In this document: positions 41,326 through 48,268 of the stretch, piece by piece
How the letters are laid out: the number at the start of each line of letters is the position of its first letter
Numbering within the stretch: the first letter of the stretch is position 1
Source: an uncultured Bacteroidales bacterium
GTDB taxonomy: Bacteria > Bacteroidota > Bacteroidia > Bacteroidales > Muribaculaceae
Reading direction: 5' to 3'
DNA length: 48,268 nt
Assembly: GCA_902792435.1 (NCBI GenBank)
Contig: CADAZN010000020.1
Coordinates: forward strand, 1-48,268
Made by a program: the position numbers and the translations under genes
The notes under the pieces: generated by a model
What the model was told of the DNA's origin: nothing
Database searches by the model: none
Seen by the model: the letters and a program-made list of their open reading frames with translations, nothing else

Positions 41326-43332
41326 ATGGCAATGACAAAAAAAGAAAAGAAAGAAAGCGATCTTAAGTTCCTTAAATTGCTATCGCACAACTTTCCCGAT
41401 GTGGCAACAGCGAGCACCGAGATTATCAACCTCTCGGCAATCCTGAACTTGCCTAAAGGCACCGAGCACTTCCTCGCCGACCTCCATGGAGAATTCAAGG
41501 CGTTCCAACATGTGCTTCGCAATGCCTCGGGTACTATCAAGCGTAAGGTTGGTGAGATTTTCAACGACACTCTCAGCAACCGTGACAAAAAGGAGCTGTG
41601 CACGCTCATCTACTACCCCGAGCGCAAGCTTGAGCTAGTAAAAAACAGCATGGACGAACGCAGCGACCTCGACGACTGGTATTTTGTGACCATCAATAGG
41701 CTAGTGAAAGTGTGTCGTGACGTTTCATCTAAATACACCCGTTCCAAGGTCAACAAAGCACTGCCCACAAGCTTCTCTTATATCATACAGGAGTTACTTC
41801 ATGAGAATGCTACCGACCGAAACAAGCAGGCCTATGTTGATGTTGTGGTTCACACTATCATTACCACAGGACGTGCCGACAACTTCATCATCACTATTTG
41901 CTACCTAATCCAGCAACTCACCATTGACAAGTTGCACATCCTTGGCGACGTGTTTGACCGCGGTCCCAGCCCCGATAAAATCATGGACGTGCTCTGCACA
42001 TTCCACAATTTCGATATCCAATGGGGAAACCACGACATCTTGTGGATGGGAGCAGCCAGTGGTAACGACAGCTGCATCGCCAATGTGATTCGCATCGCCA
42101 TGCGCTACGGCAACCAAGCTGTGCTCGAGGATGGATACGGCATCAACATGCTTCCTCTTGCTACATTTGCTATGGACATGTATGGCAACGATCCTTGCGA
42201 GAAGTTCATTCCTAAGGGAGAGGCCAAGAACAACAAGCTTGCCCCACTCATTGCCAAGATGCACAAGGCAATCAGCATCATCCAGTTCAAGCTCGAGGCT
42301 CAAATCATTAACCGCCGACCAGAGTTTAAGATGGCCGACCGTTTGCTGCTCGACAAGATAGACCATGAGCGCAAGGTCATCACTATCGACGGTGTTGACT
42401 ATGAGATGACCGACACCAACTTCCCAACTGTTGATCCAAAAGACCCCTACCGACTCACACCCGAGGAGGAGGAAATTGTGGAGAAACTGCACAACTCATT
42501 CACTGGCAGTGGAAGACTGCGCACCCACATGCGATGTCTCTTCCGCTATGGATGTGTCTACAAGGTGGTTAATGGCAACTTGCTCTATCATGCCTCAATT
42601 CCTCTCAACGAGGATGGCTCACTCAAGGATGTTACAATCCAGGGCGAGAAATACCATGGCCGCGAGCTGCTAAAGAAGGTGGGCGCCTTGATACGCGACG
42701 CCTACTTTGGCTGCGAAAATCGAGAGAACTACGAGTTTGCTCACGACTATGTGTGGTACTTGTGGTGCGGCAAGGATTCGCCAGCATTCGACAAGGACAA
42801 GATGGCGACTTTCGAACGCTACTTCATCGTCGACAAGGCTACTCACAAGGAGGTAAAAGGCCACTACTACACCTTGCGCGACAATGGCGATGTTGTTGAC
42901 TCAATCCTCGACGAGTTTGAGGTGAAAGGACAGTTCCGCCACATCATCAACGGACACGTGCCTGTTAAGACCATCAAGGGTGAGAATCCTGTGAAGGCAG
43001 GCGGCAAACTCATGGTGATTGACGGAGGATTCTCCAAGGCCTATCAGCCCGAGACCGGTATCGCTGGCTACACGCTAGTTTACCACAGCCGTGGCTTCCA
43101 GCTCGTTCAGCATGAGCCATTCACTTCTATTACTAAAGCCGTTGAGGAAGGACAGGACATTAAGTCGACCTATGAGATGGTGGAGATGACCAACCATCGC
43201 ATGATGGTGAAGGACACCGACATAGGTGAAGAACTTGAGGACCAAATCAACGACCTCAAGCGTCTGCTCGAAGCCTATCGCAATGGCGACATCAGTGAAC
43301 GCTCGCGCCAACCAATCACTCTAAAGACTTAA
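41326..43332 (+). CDS. fbp: Fructose-1,6-bisphosphatase class 3
   Basis: Gluconeogenic phosphatase of 668 residues of the large class 3 type found in Firmicutes and Bacteroidota. It has the calcineurin-like metal motifs: FLADLHGEFKAF (D-x-H), HILGDVFDRGPSPDKI (GDxxDRG), QWGNHDILWMGAA (GNHD), and downstream His in INGHVPVKTIKGENPV. Length and motif order match the family. A strong terminator follows at 43361-43409. No oddity noted. Confidence 0.97.
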   Translation: MAMTKKEKKESDLKFLKLLSHNFPDVATASTEIINLSAILNLPKGTEHFLADLHGEFKAFQHVLRNASGTIKRKVGEIFNDTLSNRDKKELCTLIYYPERKLELVKNSMDERSDLDDWYFVTINRLVKVCRDVSSKYTRSKVNKALPTSFSYIIQELLHENATDRNKQAYVDVVVHTIITTGRADNFIITICYLIQQLTIDKLHILGDVFDRGPSPDKIMDVLCTFHNFDIQWGNHDILWMGAASGNDSCIANVIRIAMRYGNQAVLEDGYGINMLPLATFAMDMYGNDPCEKFIPKGEAKNNKLAPLIAKMHKAISIIQFKLEAQIINRRPEFKMADRLLLDKIDHERKVITIDGVDYEMTDTNFPTVDPKDPYRLTPEEEEIVEKLHNSFTGSGRLRTHMRCLFRYGCVYKVVNGNLLYHASIPLNEDGSLKDVTIQGEKYHGRELLKKVGALIRDAYFGCENRENYEFAHDYVWYLWCGKDSPAFDKDKMATFERYFIVDKATHKEVKGHYYTLRDNGDVVDSILDEFEVKGQFRHIINGHVPVKTIKGENPVKAGGKLMVIDGGFSKAYQPETGIAGYTLVYHSRGFQLVQHEPFTSITKAVEEGQDIKSTYEMVEMTNHRMMVKDTDIGEELEDQINDLKRLLEAYRNGDISERSRQPITLKT

Positions 43333-43360
43333 CAGAGTGAATTACTAATCGACAACGATT

Positions 43361-43409
43361 GAGTGTCCTCAAAGGGACAATATTCTTTTGAGGACACTCA
43401 TCTTTTTAC
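43361..43409 (+). terminator. Terminator of fbp
   Basis: GAGTGTCCTCAAA (43361-43373) pairs perfectly with TTTGAGGACACTC (43387-43399) and is followed by ATCTTTTTAC. It also shows that the frame starting at 43388 cannot be the start of the next gene. Confidence 0.9.
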
Positions 43410-43417
43410 TACTTACT

Positions 43418-43837
43418 ATGAAAAAGAAAATTTATTTTGCTGGTTCAATCAGGGGAGGCCGAGTGGATGCCAGCCTCTATCACAACATGATTGACCAAAT
43501 GAAGCAGCTTGGGCACACAGTGCTCACCGAGCATGTGGGAAGCACCAAGTTGTGCCTTGAGGAGCAAGGACGAGACGGCGACTCACGCATCTACAATCAA
43601 GACACAGCATGGCTAAGGGAGTGCGATTTGGTAGTGGCCGAATGCACTTGCCCATCACTGGGTGTGGGCTACGAACTTGCCTATGCCGAGCACCACGAGA
43701 AACCAGTACACATCTTCTACAATCGCAACAAATGCCAACTCTCGGCTATGCTCACCGGCAATGCCTATTTCAATATCTATCCCTATGAGAATGAGGAGGA
43801 ATTGTTTAATTTACTAGATACATTATTATCACAATGA
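43418..43837 (+). CDS. 2'-deoxynucleoside 5'-phosphate N-hydrolase, DNPH1-like
   Basis: Protein of 139 residues. Start ATG 43418 (MKKKIYFAGSIRGGR) follows the fbp terminator; the earlier frame from 43388 lies in the terminator arm. It matches the nucleoside 2-deoxyribosyltransferase superfamily and in particular human DNPH1 (Rcl): SIRGGR at 10-15, VLTEHVG, IYNQDTAWLRECDLVVAE, SLGVGYELAYAE with the nucleophile Glu86, and LSAM near 109-112. DNPH1 cleaves the N-glycosidic bond of deoxynucleoside monophosphates, clearing modified nucleotides. The stop overlaps the start of a rhodanese gene (ATGA). Confidence 0.85.
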   Translation: MKKKIYFAGSIRGGRVDASLYHNMIDQMKQLGHTVLTEHVGSTKLCLEEQGRDGDSRIYNQDTAWLRECDLVVAECTCPSLGVGYELAYAEHHEKPVHIFYNRNKCQLSAMLTGNAYFNIYPYENEEELFNLLDTLLSQ

Positions 43838-44235
43838 ACAAATTACTATTAATTGTGCTGCTATTTGCTGCGGTGGCAGCTGCTGCATGGGCTTTTAACT
43901 CAGGAAAAGACGATGGATTCACGACTGTGGATGTTGACGAATTCGAGCGCCTTATTGCCGACACCGCAAAAGTACAGGTTGTTGACGTGCGCACACCACA
44001 AGAATATGGCGAAGGGCATATTAATAATGCTATTCTTATTAATGTGCAAGACTCCACATTCCTCACACAAGCCAATGATTTGTTGATAAAAGACAAAACC
44101 GTTGCAGTGTATTGTCGCAGCGGACGCCGCAGTGCCAATGCTGCCCGCGCTCTTGTCAAGGCAGGTTATCAAGTGATAAACCTTGATGGAGGCATTTTAG
44201 AATGGCAAAAACGAGAAAAAGCAGTAGTAAAATAA
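43834..44235 (+). CDS. Secreted or membrane-anchored rhodanese-like protein
   Basis: Protein of 133 residues. An N-terminal hydrophobic segment (MNKLLLIVLLFAAVAAAAWA) exports or anchors it. The rhodanese domain includes VDVRTPQEYGEGHINNAILI and the active-site loop YCRSGRRSAN with Cys94. Rhodaneses move sulfane sulfur. The start codon overlaps the DNPH1-like stop, so translation of the two is coupled although one product is cytoplasmic and the other exported. Substrate unknown. Confidence 0.9.
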   Translation: MNKLLLIVLLFAAVAAAAWAFNSGKDDGFTTVDVDEFERLIADTAKVQVVDVRTPQEYGEGHINNAILINVQDSTFLTQANDLLIKDKTVAVYCRSGRRSANAARALVKAGYQVINLDGGILEWQKREKAVVK

Positions 44236-44296
44236 CTGTATTTCTATTAAATAAAGGATTCTTTTATAGGAAAAATGAAAAAATCTTGCAAAAAAC

Positions 44297-44327
44297 TTGC
44301 AAGATTGGTCAAACTGCAGTAATTTTG
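44297..44327 (+). promoter_or_regulatory. Promoter of tRNA-Gln and the queuosine genes
   Basis: TAATTTTG (44320-44327) with TTGC (44297-44300) 19 bases upstream. A perfect dyad AATCTTGCAA/TTGCAAGATT (about 44282-44307) overlaps the -33 region. The start near 44334 gives a short tRNA leader. Confidence 0.6.
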
Positions 44328-44365
44328 CACCGCATTTGGGACTTGAGGGTCTCAGATGTTAAGAT

Positions 44366-44436
44366 TGTCCTATAGTGTAATGGTAACACAACGGTTTTTG
44401 GTGCCGCATTTCCTGGTTCGAGTCCGGGTAGGACAA
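44366..44436 (+). tRNA. tRNA-Gln (anticodon TTG)
   Basis: A 71-base cloverleaf: acceptor TGTCCTA/TAGGACA, D arm GTGT-AATGGTA-ACAC, anticodon loop TTTTGGT giving TTG, variable loop ATTT, T arm CCTGG-TTCGAGT-CCGGG, discriminator A. CCA is not encoded. The anticodon stem ACGGT/GCCGC has an A-C mismatch at its base and a U-G at its top, leaving three Watson-Crick pairs. queF starts 21 bases after the 3' end with no terminator between. Confidence 0.9.
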
Positions 44437-44457
44437 CCTCCAGAGAGCCAGCCTCTT

Positions 44458-44931
44458 ATGTCACGAGACAAAGAATCTACTGGAGGCATCACGCTGCTAG
44501 GCAACCAGGGCACAAAGTATGAGGATAAGTACAACCCCTCAGTGCTGGAGACCTTTGAGAACCTGCACCCCGACAACGAATACGTCGTCACATTCGACTG
44601 CCCAGAGTTCACAGCACTGTGCCCCATCACCGGCCAGCCCGACTTTGGTCGCATCGTCATCCGCTACATTCCTCGCCAACGCATGGTCGAGAGCAAGAGC
44701 TTGAAGCTGTATCTCTTCAGCTTCCGCAACCAGGGCGACTTTCACGAGGATTGCGTGAACATCATCATGAAAGACTTAGTCAAGCTCATGGCCCCCAAGT
44801 ATCTGGAAGTGACGGGATACTTCAATCCACGTGGCGGCATTGCTATTGTGCCGTTTGCCAACTATGGCGATGATGAGCATCAAGATATTGTGAAACAACG
44901 CCGCTTAGATAGTTTCAATAACTGCAAATAA
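44458..44931 (+). CDS. queF: 7-cyano-7-deazaguanine (preQ0) reductase
   Basis: Unimodular QueF of 157 residues that reduces preQ0 to preQ1 with NADPH. Start ATG 44458 is chosen because the longer frame from 44356 runs through tRNA-Gln. The covalent Cys55 lies in [15 protein letters not shown], with Asp62; the QueF motif [14 protein letters not shown] and substrate residues His96-Glu97 in GDFHEDC follow. Length matches the short YkvM type. Its stop is 9 bases before queC. The transcript probably begins with tRNA-Gln. Confidence 0.96.
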   Translation: MSRDKESTGGITLLGNQGTKYEDKYNPSVLETFENLHPDNEYVVTFDCPEFTALCPITGQPDFGRIVIRYIPRQRMVESKSLKLYLFSFRNQGDFHEDCVNIIMKDLVKLMAPKYLEVTGYFNPRGGIAIVPFANYGDDEHQDIVKQRRLDSFNNCK

Positions 44932-44940
44932 CTTAACAAT

Positions 44941-45597
44941 ATGGCAAAAGATGCAGTGATAATCCTCTCGGGAGGCATGGACTCGTGCACAATGCTGCAT
45001 GAGTTCAAGGATGAGATTGCAATGGCCATCACCTTCGACTATGGCTCCACGCAAAACCACCGCGAGCAGCAATATGCCATCAAGCAATGCCAAGCACTAG
45101 GTGTGAAACATCTTATCATTCCACTTGATTTCATGCATCGCTATTTCAAGAGCGCTCTGCTCGAAAGTCCCGACGCCATACCCGAGGGTAATTATGACGA
45201 TGAGAACATGAAAGCAACGGTTGTGCCTTTCCGCAACGGAATCATGCTAGCCATTGCTTGTGGAATTGCCGAGAGCAACGGCCTGCACCGCGTGATGATT
45301 GCCAACCACGCCGGCGACCACACCATCTACCCCGACTGCAGGCAGTCGTTCATCGATGCCATGTCGATGGCTATGCAACAAGGAACCTACGAGGGTATCG
45401 AGGTGTTTGCACCCTACACTACCCTTTCCAAGACCGACATAGCACGCCATGGTAAAGCGCTAGGTGTAGACTACGCTATGACCTACTCGTGCTACAAGGG
45501 AGGCGAGAAGCACTGCGGCAAGTGCGGCACATGCCGCGAGCGCATCGAGGCCCTGCGCGACGCTGGCATCACCGACCCCACTCCTTACGAAGAGTGA
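44941..45597 (+). CDS. queC: 7-cyano-7-deazaguanine synthase
   Basis: ATP-dependent enzyme of 218 residues making preQ0 from 7-carboxy-7-deazaguanine and ammonia. The PP-loop is ILSGGMDSC at residues 8-16. The zinc-binding cysteines are Cys184, Cys192, Cys195 and Cys198 in CYKGGEKHCGKCGTC. VPFRNGIMLAIA and NHAGDHTIYPDCRQSF are family blocks. Second in the que operon, close behind queF; queD follows after a 46-base low-complexity gap. Confidence 0.96.
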   Translation: MAKDAVIILSGGMDSCTMLHEFKDEIAMAITFDYGSTQNHREQQYAIKQCQALGVKHLIIPLDFMHRYFKSALLESPDAIPEGNYDDENMKATVVPFRNGIMLAIACGIAESNGLHRVMIANHAGDHTIYPDCRQSFIDAMSMAMQQGTYEGIEVFAPYTTLSKTDIARHGKALGVDYAMTYSCYKGGEKHCGKCGTCRERIEALRDAGITDPTPYEE

Positions 45598-45643
45598 GAA
45601 AAGAGATTTGAACTGAAAACTGAATACTGATAACCGATAACTT

Positions 45644-45982
45644 ATGTATTACGTAGAAAAGACTCTAGAAATATCGTCGTGCCACCAGCTCTATCTAGAT
45701 TATGAGAGCAAGTGCGAGAACCTGCACGGCCACAATTGGATCATCAAGGTTTATTGCAAAGCCAAGGAACTTGACAGCAACGGCCTGGTTTGTGACTTCA
45801 CACTCATCAAGAAGCTCATCCACAACCACATCGATCACAAGAACCTGAACGAGGTGCTAAAGTTCAATCCCACAGCCGAGAACATAGCCCGCTGGGTTGT
45901 TGAGACTGTGCCCAACTGCTACCGTGCCGACGTGTGGGAGTCACGCGACAATATGGCATCCTACGTCCGCGACGAGGACTAA
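45644..45982 (+). CDS. queD: 6-carboxytetrahydropterin synthase
   Basis: Protein of 112 residues that makes 6-carboxy-tetrahydropterin from dihydroneopterin triphosphate, the first committed queuosine step. Zinc ligands are His14 in SSCHQLYL and His28/His30 in ENLHGHNW, with the catalytic Cys24 just before. FTLIKKLIHNHIDHKNLNEV and FNPTAENIARWV are family blocks. It is followed 10 bases later by queE. Confidence 0.94.
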   Translation: MYYVEKTLEISSCHQLYLDYESKCENLHGHNWIIKVYCKAKELDSNGLVCDFTLIKKLIHNHIDHKNLNEVLKFNPTAENIARWVVETVPNCYRADVWESRDNMASYVRDED

Positions 45983-45992
45983 AACACTATAG

Positions 45993-46580
45993 ATGTATCC
46001 AATAAACGAAATATTCTGCTCGCTTCAAGGTGAGGGAGAAAAGACTGGCACTGTGAGCGTTTTCATCCGCATGAGTGGGTGCAATTTGCGCTGCGCATTC
46101 TGCGACACCGACCATCAGAGCCACACCATGATGTCGGCTCCTGAAATCGTGGAGCAAGTAATGCGCTATCCCTGTGCGCCACTCATTGTCCTCACGGGTG
46201 GTGAACCTGCATTGCACGTCGACACCGCACTGATTCAAGCCTTGAAGTTGACAGGAAAAACTATTGCCATCGAGACCAATGGAACACTTCCATTGCCCAA
46301 TGGCATTGATTGGGTCACACTATCACCTAAAACCGCTTTTCAAGGAGGCGAGGCGCTACCTTGCATAATAACAAGTTGCGATGAGCTCAAGGTGGTCTAC
46401 ACCGGGCAAAACTTGAACCAATATGACCACATCAAGGCTCAACAGCGATTCCTGCAGCCTTGTTATGTCGATGACCCTAAACAGCGACTTCTTGGCCTAC
46501 AGGCAACAGTAAAAGCCGTGCTCGACAACCCACAATGGAGGTTGTCGCTCCAAACACACAAACTTTTGGGAATTCGTTAG
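45993..46580 (+). CDS. queE: 7-carboxy-7-deazaguanine synthase
   Basis: Radical SAM enzyme of 195 residues that contracts the pterin ring to 7-carboxy-7-deazaguanine. The cluster cysteines are Cys30, Cys34, Cys37 in SGCNLRCAFCDTDH. TGGEP at about 68-72 and AIETNGTLPLPNGIDWVTLSP follow the family pattern. The N-terminal FCSLQGEGEKTG is a QueE hallmark. It ends the que operon; its stop overlaps the convergent gene's stop by four bases (46577-46580). Confidence 0.95.
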   Translation: MYPINEIFCSLQGEGEKTGTVSVFIRMSGCNLRCAFCDTDHQSHTMMSAPEIVEQVMRYPCAPLIVLTGGEPALHVDTALIQALKLTGKTIAIETNGTLPLPNGIDWVTLSPKTAFQGGEALPCIITSCDELKVVYTGQNLNQYDHIKAQQRFLQPCYVDDPKQRLLGLQATVKAVLDNPQWRLSLQTHKLLGIR

Positions 46581-47911
46581 AACTCTTGATCTATGAGTTC
46601 TATGAACATAGATCTCTCTTCTCTTAAAACTATCATGTGGCGGTCATTCCCCACCATCTGGCTGACGTAGAGCTCAAAACCTTCATCAGTTAAAGCTAAG
46701 CCTTGCAACTCGGGCAAAGCTTTCATAAAGTCCCCTTTGTCGCCAGGTGTCCACAACCAATTGCGTCCAGGCTCTACAAGAGCAAACATGTCGAAAGTCG
46801 ACACCAGTTGGTTGCCTATGAAACATGCTATCACAGCCAGAGCCTTATTCCCTTCAGCCATAAACTCCACAGCATATAACTTGCGGTCGCTCTCCTCGAG
46901 ATCAGCGAGCCATCGTGAGTTCTTTATCTTGCGTCCCCCATAATAATTGCTCACCATTTGCTGTTTATCACGCTCCATTGGCACAACTTTCTCAGGATAT
47001 TTCCATCGTTTAAAAAATTTCATCTCGTGAGTAGCGAGATATTCATCGGTAGCGATGATGGGATACAACTCATTCTCTTTGTAGCCACGGAACATCGTCT
47101 TTATAGCCTTGGCATCGTTGAGCGAGTAAACTGTAGCATCATCATCTCCAGCACTCTTTAAAGTAGCGTCACCCACTTGATTCTTAAAGATAATGTGGCG
47201 ATAGTTTGCTGCATCGAGCATCGATTTTGCCTGAGTAGTGAACTCATTAGTCTTATAGTTGGCTCTAGCAAGCACGGGACGTTGCGACAGAGTTATATCT
47301 TCATCAGCCTCAATATAGTTTCCAATTTTGCGGAAGGGAATCCATTCCAAATTCTCAGAGTTATAGACCACAGGCTGTTCTTTCTTTTTCAAGCCTTTAT
47401 CCAGCATTTTCTGAACCTTGTTTAACTTTAATGACTTGCCGTTCTCATCAACATACACCTCTTGGGCATCTACTAGTTTCATAGTAAATGGCAAAGGCTC
47501 CATTGCATGATCCTTGAATGTAAAGAATTGCGCGCCTGTTATATTACCATCCTTATCGCTCTTGGTAACTATCATCACCCCATTGCGGAATGCAAGGTCG
47601 ACATGCTCGCCACTGGCATTATGTCCAACATCAAGCAGTTTCTCCATGGGACCACGTGCACAGGCAAACAAACATCCATAGCTCTCGTCGAATGTACTTG
47701 CCCACAACACGTTCATATCGTTAGACACATTAACGAGGCAGAACTTTTCAGGGCGTTGGTGCTTCTTGGCATGAGCCTCGGAAAAATCCTGTATTATTCG
47801 TCCAAGATTTCGTGCAAAAGGTTTGATGTTGTCGTTGTCGCTAGCTATTGCCGAATGTGAGCTAAGCAATCCTAATAAGATTAGAGCCGTGATAATATAA
47901 CATTTACGCAT
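46577..47911 (-). CDS. Large exported protein of unknown function
   Basis: Protein of 444 residues with signal peptide MRKCYIITALILLGLLSSHS and cleavage near AIASD. The rest is soluble, with repeated beta-rich modules and no membrane segment. Segments such as VNVSNDMNVLWASTFDESYG, FACARGPMEKLLDVG and WLADLEESDRKLYAVEFMAE do not match a family I know. The stop overlaps that of queE. It begins about 95 bases beyond the terminator after the 5S-like copy, in the same direction. No consensus promoter could be found in that space. Confidence 0.8.
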   Translation of the reverse strand: MRKCYIITALILLGLLSSHSAIASDNDNIKPFARNLGRIIQDFSEAHAKKHQRPEKFCLVNVSNDMNVLWASTFDESYGCLFACARGPMEKLLDVGHNASGEHVDLAFRNGVMIVTKSDKDGNITGAQFFTFKDHAMEPLPFTMKLVDAQEVYVDENGKSLKLNKVQKMLDKGLKKKEQPVVYNSENLEWIPFRKIGNYIEADEDITLSQRPVLARANYKTNEFTTQAKSMLDAANYRHIIFKNQVGDATLKSAGDDDATVYSLNDAKAIKTMFRGYKENELYPIIATDEYLATHEMKFFKRWKYPEKVVPMERDKQQMVSNYYGGRKIKNSRWLADLEESDRKLYAVEFMAEGNKALAVIACFIGNQLVSTFDMFALVEPGRNWLWTPGDKGDFMKALPELQGLALTDEGFELYVSQMVGNDRHMIVLREERSMFIELIDQEF

Positions 47912-48006
47912 GATGAATCCTAGTTTTATAAATACTTATTAATGGTAGTATGACACAAAAAACGATACAAGGTTTAATTTATAAGTACCGATGAGCCAAT
48001 GTATAC

Positions 48007-48043
48007 AAAAAAAGAGAGCCCGGGGATTTCTCCTCGAGCTCTC
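48007..48043 (-). terminator. Terminator after the 5S-like copy
   Basis: On the minus strand GAGAGCTCGAGG (complement of 48032-48043) pairs with CCCCGGGCTCTC (complement of 48014-48025), one mismatch, followed by seven T. Confidence 0.85.
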
Positions 48044-48047
48044 CATT

Positions 48048-48135
48048 AGGGGGCGATTACCTGCGCCTTCCCATGTCGCTGACCATCGCCGTGGTGGGGC
48101 TTAGGGCTCTGTTTCAGGATGGGATTGGCGGGAAA
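48048..48135 (-). pseudogene. 5'-truncated, diverged 5S rRNA copy
   Basis: Read on the minus strand it aligns along its length with the 5S rRNA at 48171-48268, sharing AGGTAATCGCCCCCTA, CACCACG, CGATGGT and TAAGCC; by eye roughly three quarters of positions agree. The first 20 or more bases of 5S are missing because the T-run of the upstream terminator stands there, so the helix I 3' strand has no partner. It has its own terminator. It is likely a decayed tandem copy; a separate RNA role is possible. Confidence 0.75.
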
Positions 48136-48136
48136 C

Positions 48137-48167
48137 AAAAAAAGAGACCCAGATTGCTCTGAGTCTC
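48137..48167 (-). terminator. Terminator of the 5S rRNA
   Basis: On the minus strand GAGACTCAGA (complement of 48158-48167) pairs with TCTGGGTCTC (complement of 48144-48153) around GCAA, with one wobble, followed by seven T. Confidence 0.9.
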
Positions 48168-48170
48168 CCT

Positions 48171-48268
<98 letters not shown>

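Noticed and set aside
44356-44457. Longer N-terminus for QueF
   Set aside because: It would translate tRNA-Gln; QueF proteins begin near ATG 44458.
44340-44460. preQ1 riboswitch upstream of queF
   Set aside because: The leader is taken up by the tRNA and I see no preQ1 aptamer pattern in the 21 bases after it.

Overview
The window comes from a Bacteroidales bacterium, most likely a gut member related to Muribaculaceae or Prevotellaceae (the family is an inference). Reasons: promoters fit the Bacteroidota pattern TTTG-N19-TAnnTTTG upstream of many genes, Shine-Dalgarno sites are absent, and the gene set is typical of the order: class 3 fructose-1,6-bisphosphatase, a Porphyromonas-type glutaminyl cyclase, a Wzc-type kinase ending in a Tyr/Gly tail, and dockerin-tailed secreted proteins. 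No transposase, integrase, CRISPR array or phage gene was seen.

Layout. 1-762 has no convincing complete gene; it carries a leftward promoter and two 9-bp tandem arrays. 763-5829 (+) holds an Xaa-Pro aminopeptidase, a LUD protein, a tannase-like secreted hydrolase and ychF. 5959-9915 (-) is a three-gene operon: radical SAM protein, glycosyltransferase, and a secreted CotH-like protein with a dockerin tail. 10117-24544 is an exopolysaccharide locus: Wzx, Wza, Wzc, a Wzy-like polymerase, an AlgI-like MBOAT with an SGNH partner and an acyltransferase-3 on the minus strand, then a plus-strand pair (beta-helix protein and GT2) and another minus-strand GT4. The locus continues the strand of PBP1A, NadB and a glutaminyl-cyclase lipoprotein (28777 down to 23570). 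No sugar-phosphate priming transferase and no Wzb-type phosphatase is in the window.

28987-34016 (mostly -) carries a trypsin-like protease without a signal peptide, a LolE-like permease, RbfA, a TonB-C protein with an N-terminal cysteine cluster, an O-methyltransferase and AroQ. 34513-38447 (+) carries a small lipoprotein and the mtaB-lpxL-GT2 operon. 38456-41288 is a regulator island: two AraC proteins flanking a small secreted protein. 41326-44235 (+) holds fbp, a DNPH1-like nucleotide hydrolase and a rhodanese. 44366-46580 (+) is a tRNA-Gln followed 21 bases later by queF-queC-queD-queE, a preQ0/preQ1 set for queuosine. 46577-47911 (-) is an unknown secreted protein. The right edge is the 3' end of a minus-strand rRNA operon: a 5S rRNA, its terminator, then a second, 5'-truncated and diverged 5S-like copy with its own terminator.

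The most unusual items are the tandem 5S-like copy, the radical SAM/GT/CotH-dockerin operon, the tRNA-Gln/queuosine transcription unit, the structured leader before the lipoprotein at 34513, the direct repeats upstream of the AraC gene at 40401, and the recurring 7-bp and 9-bp intergenic repeats. All family assignments come from reading motifs; no database search was run.
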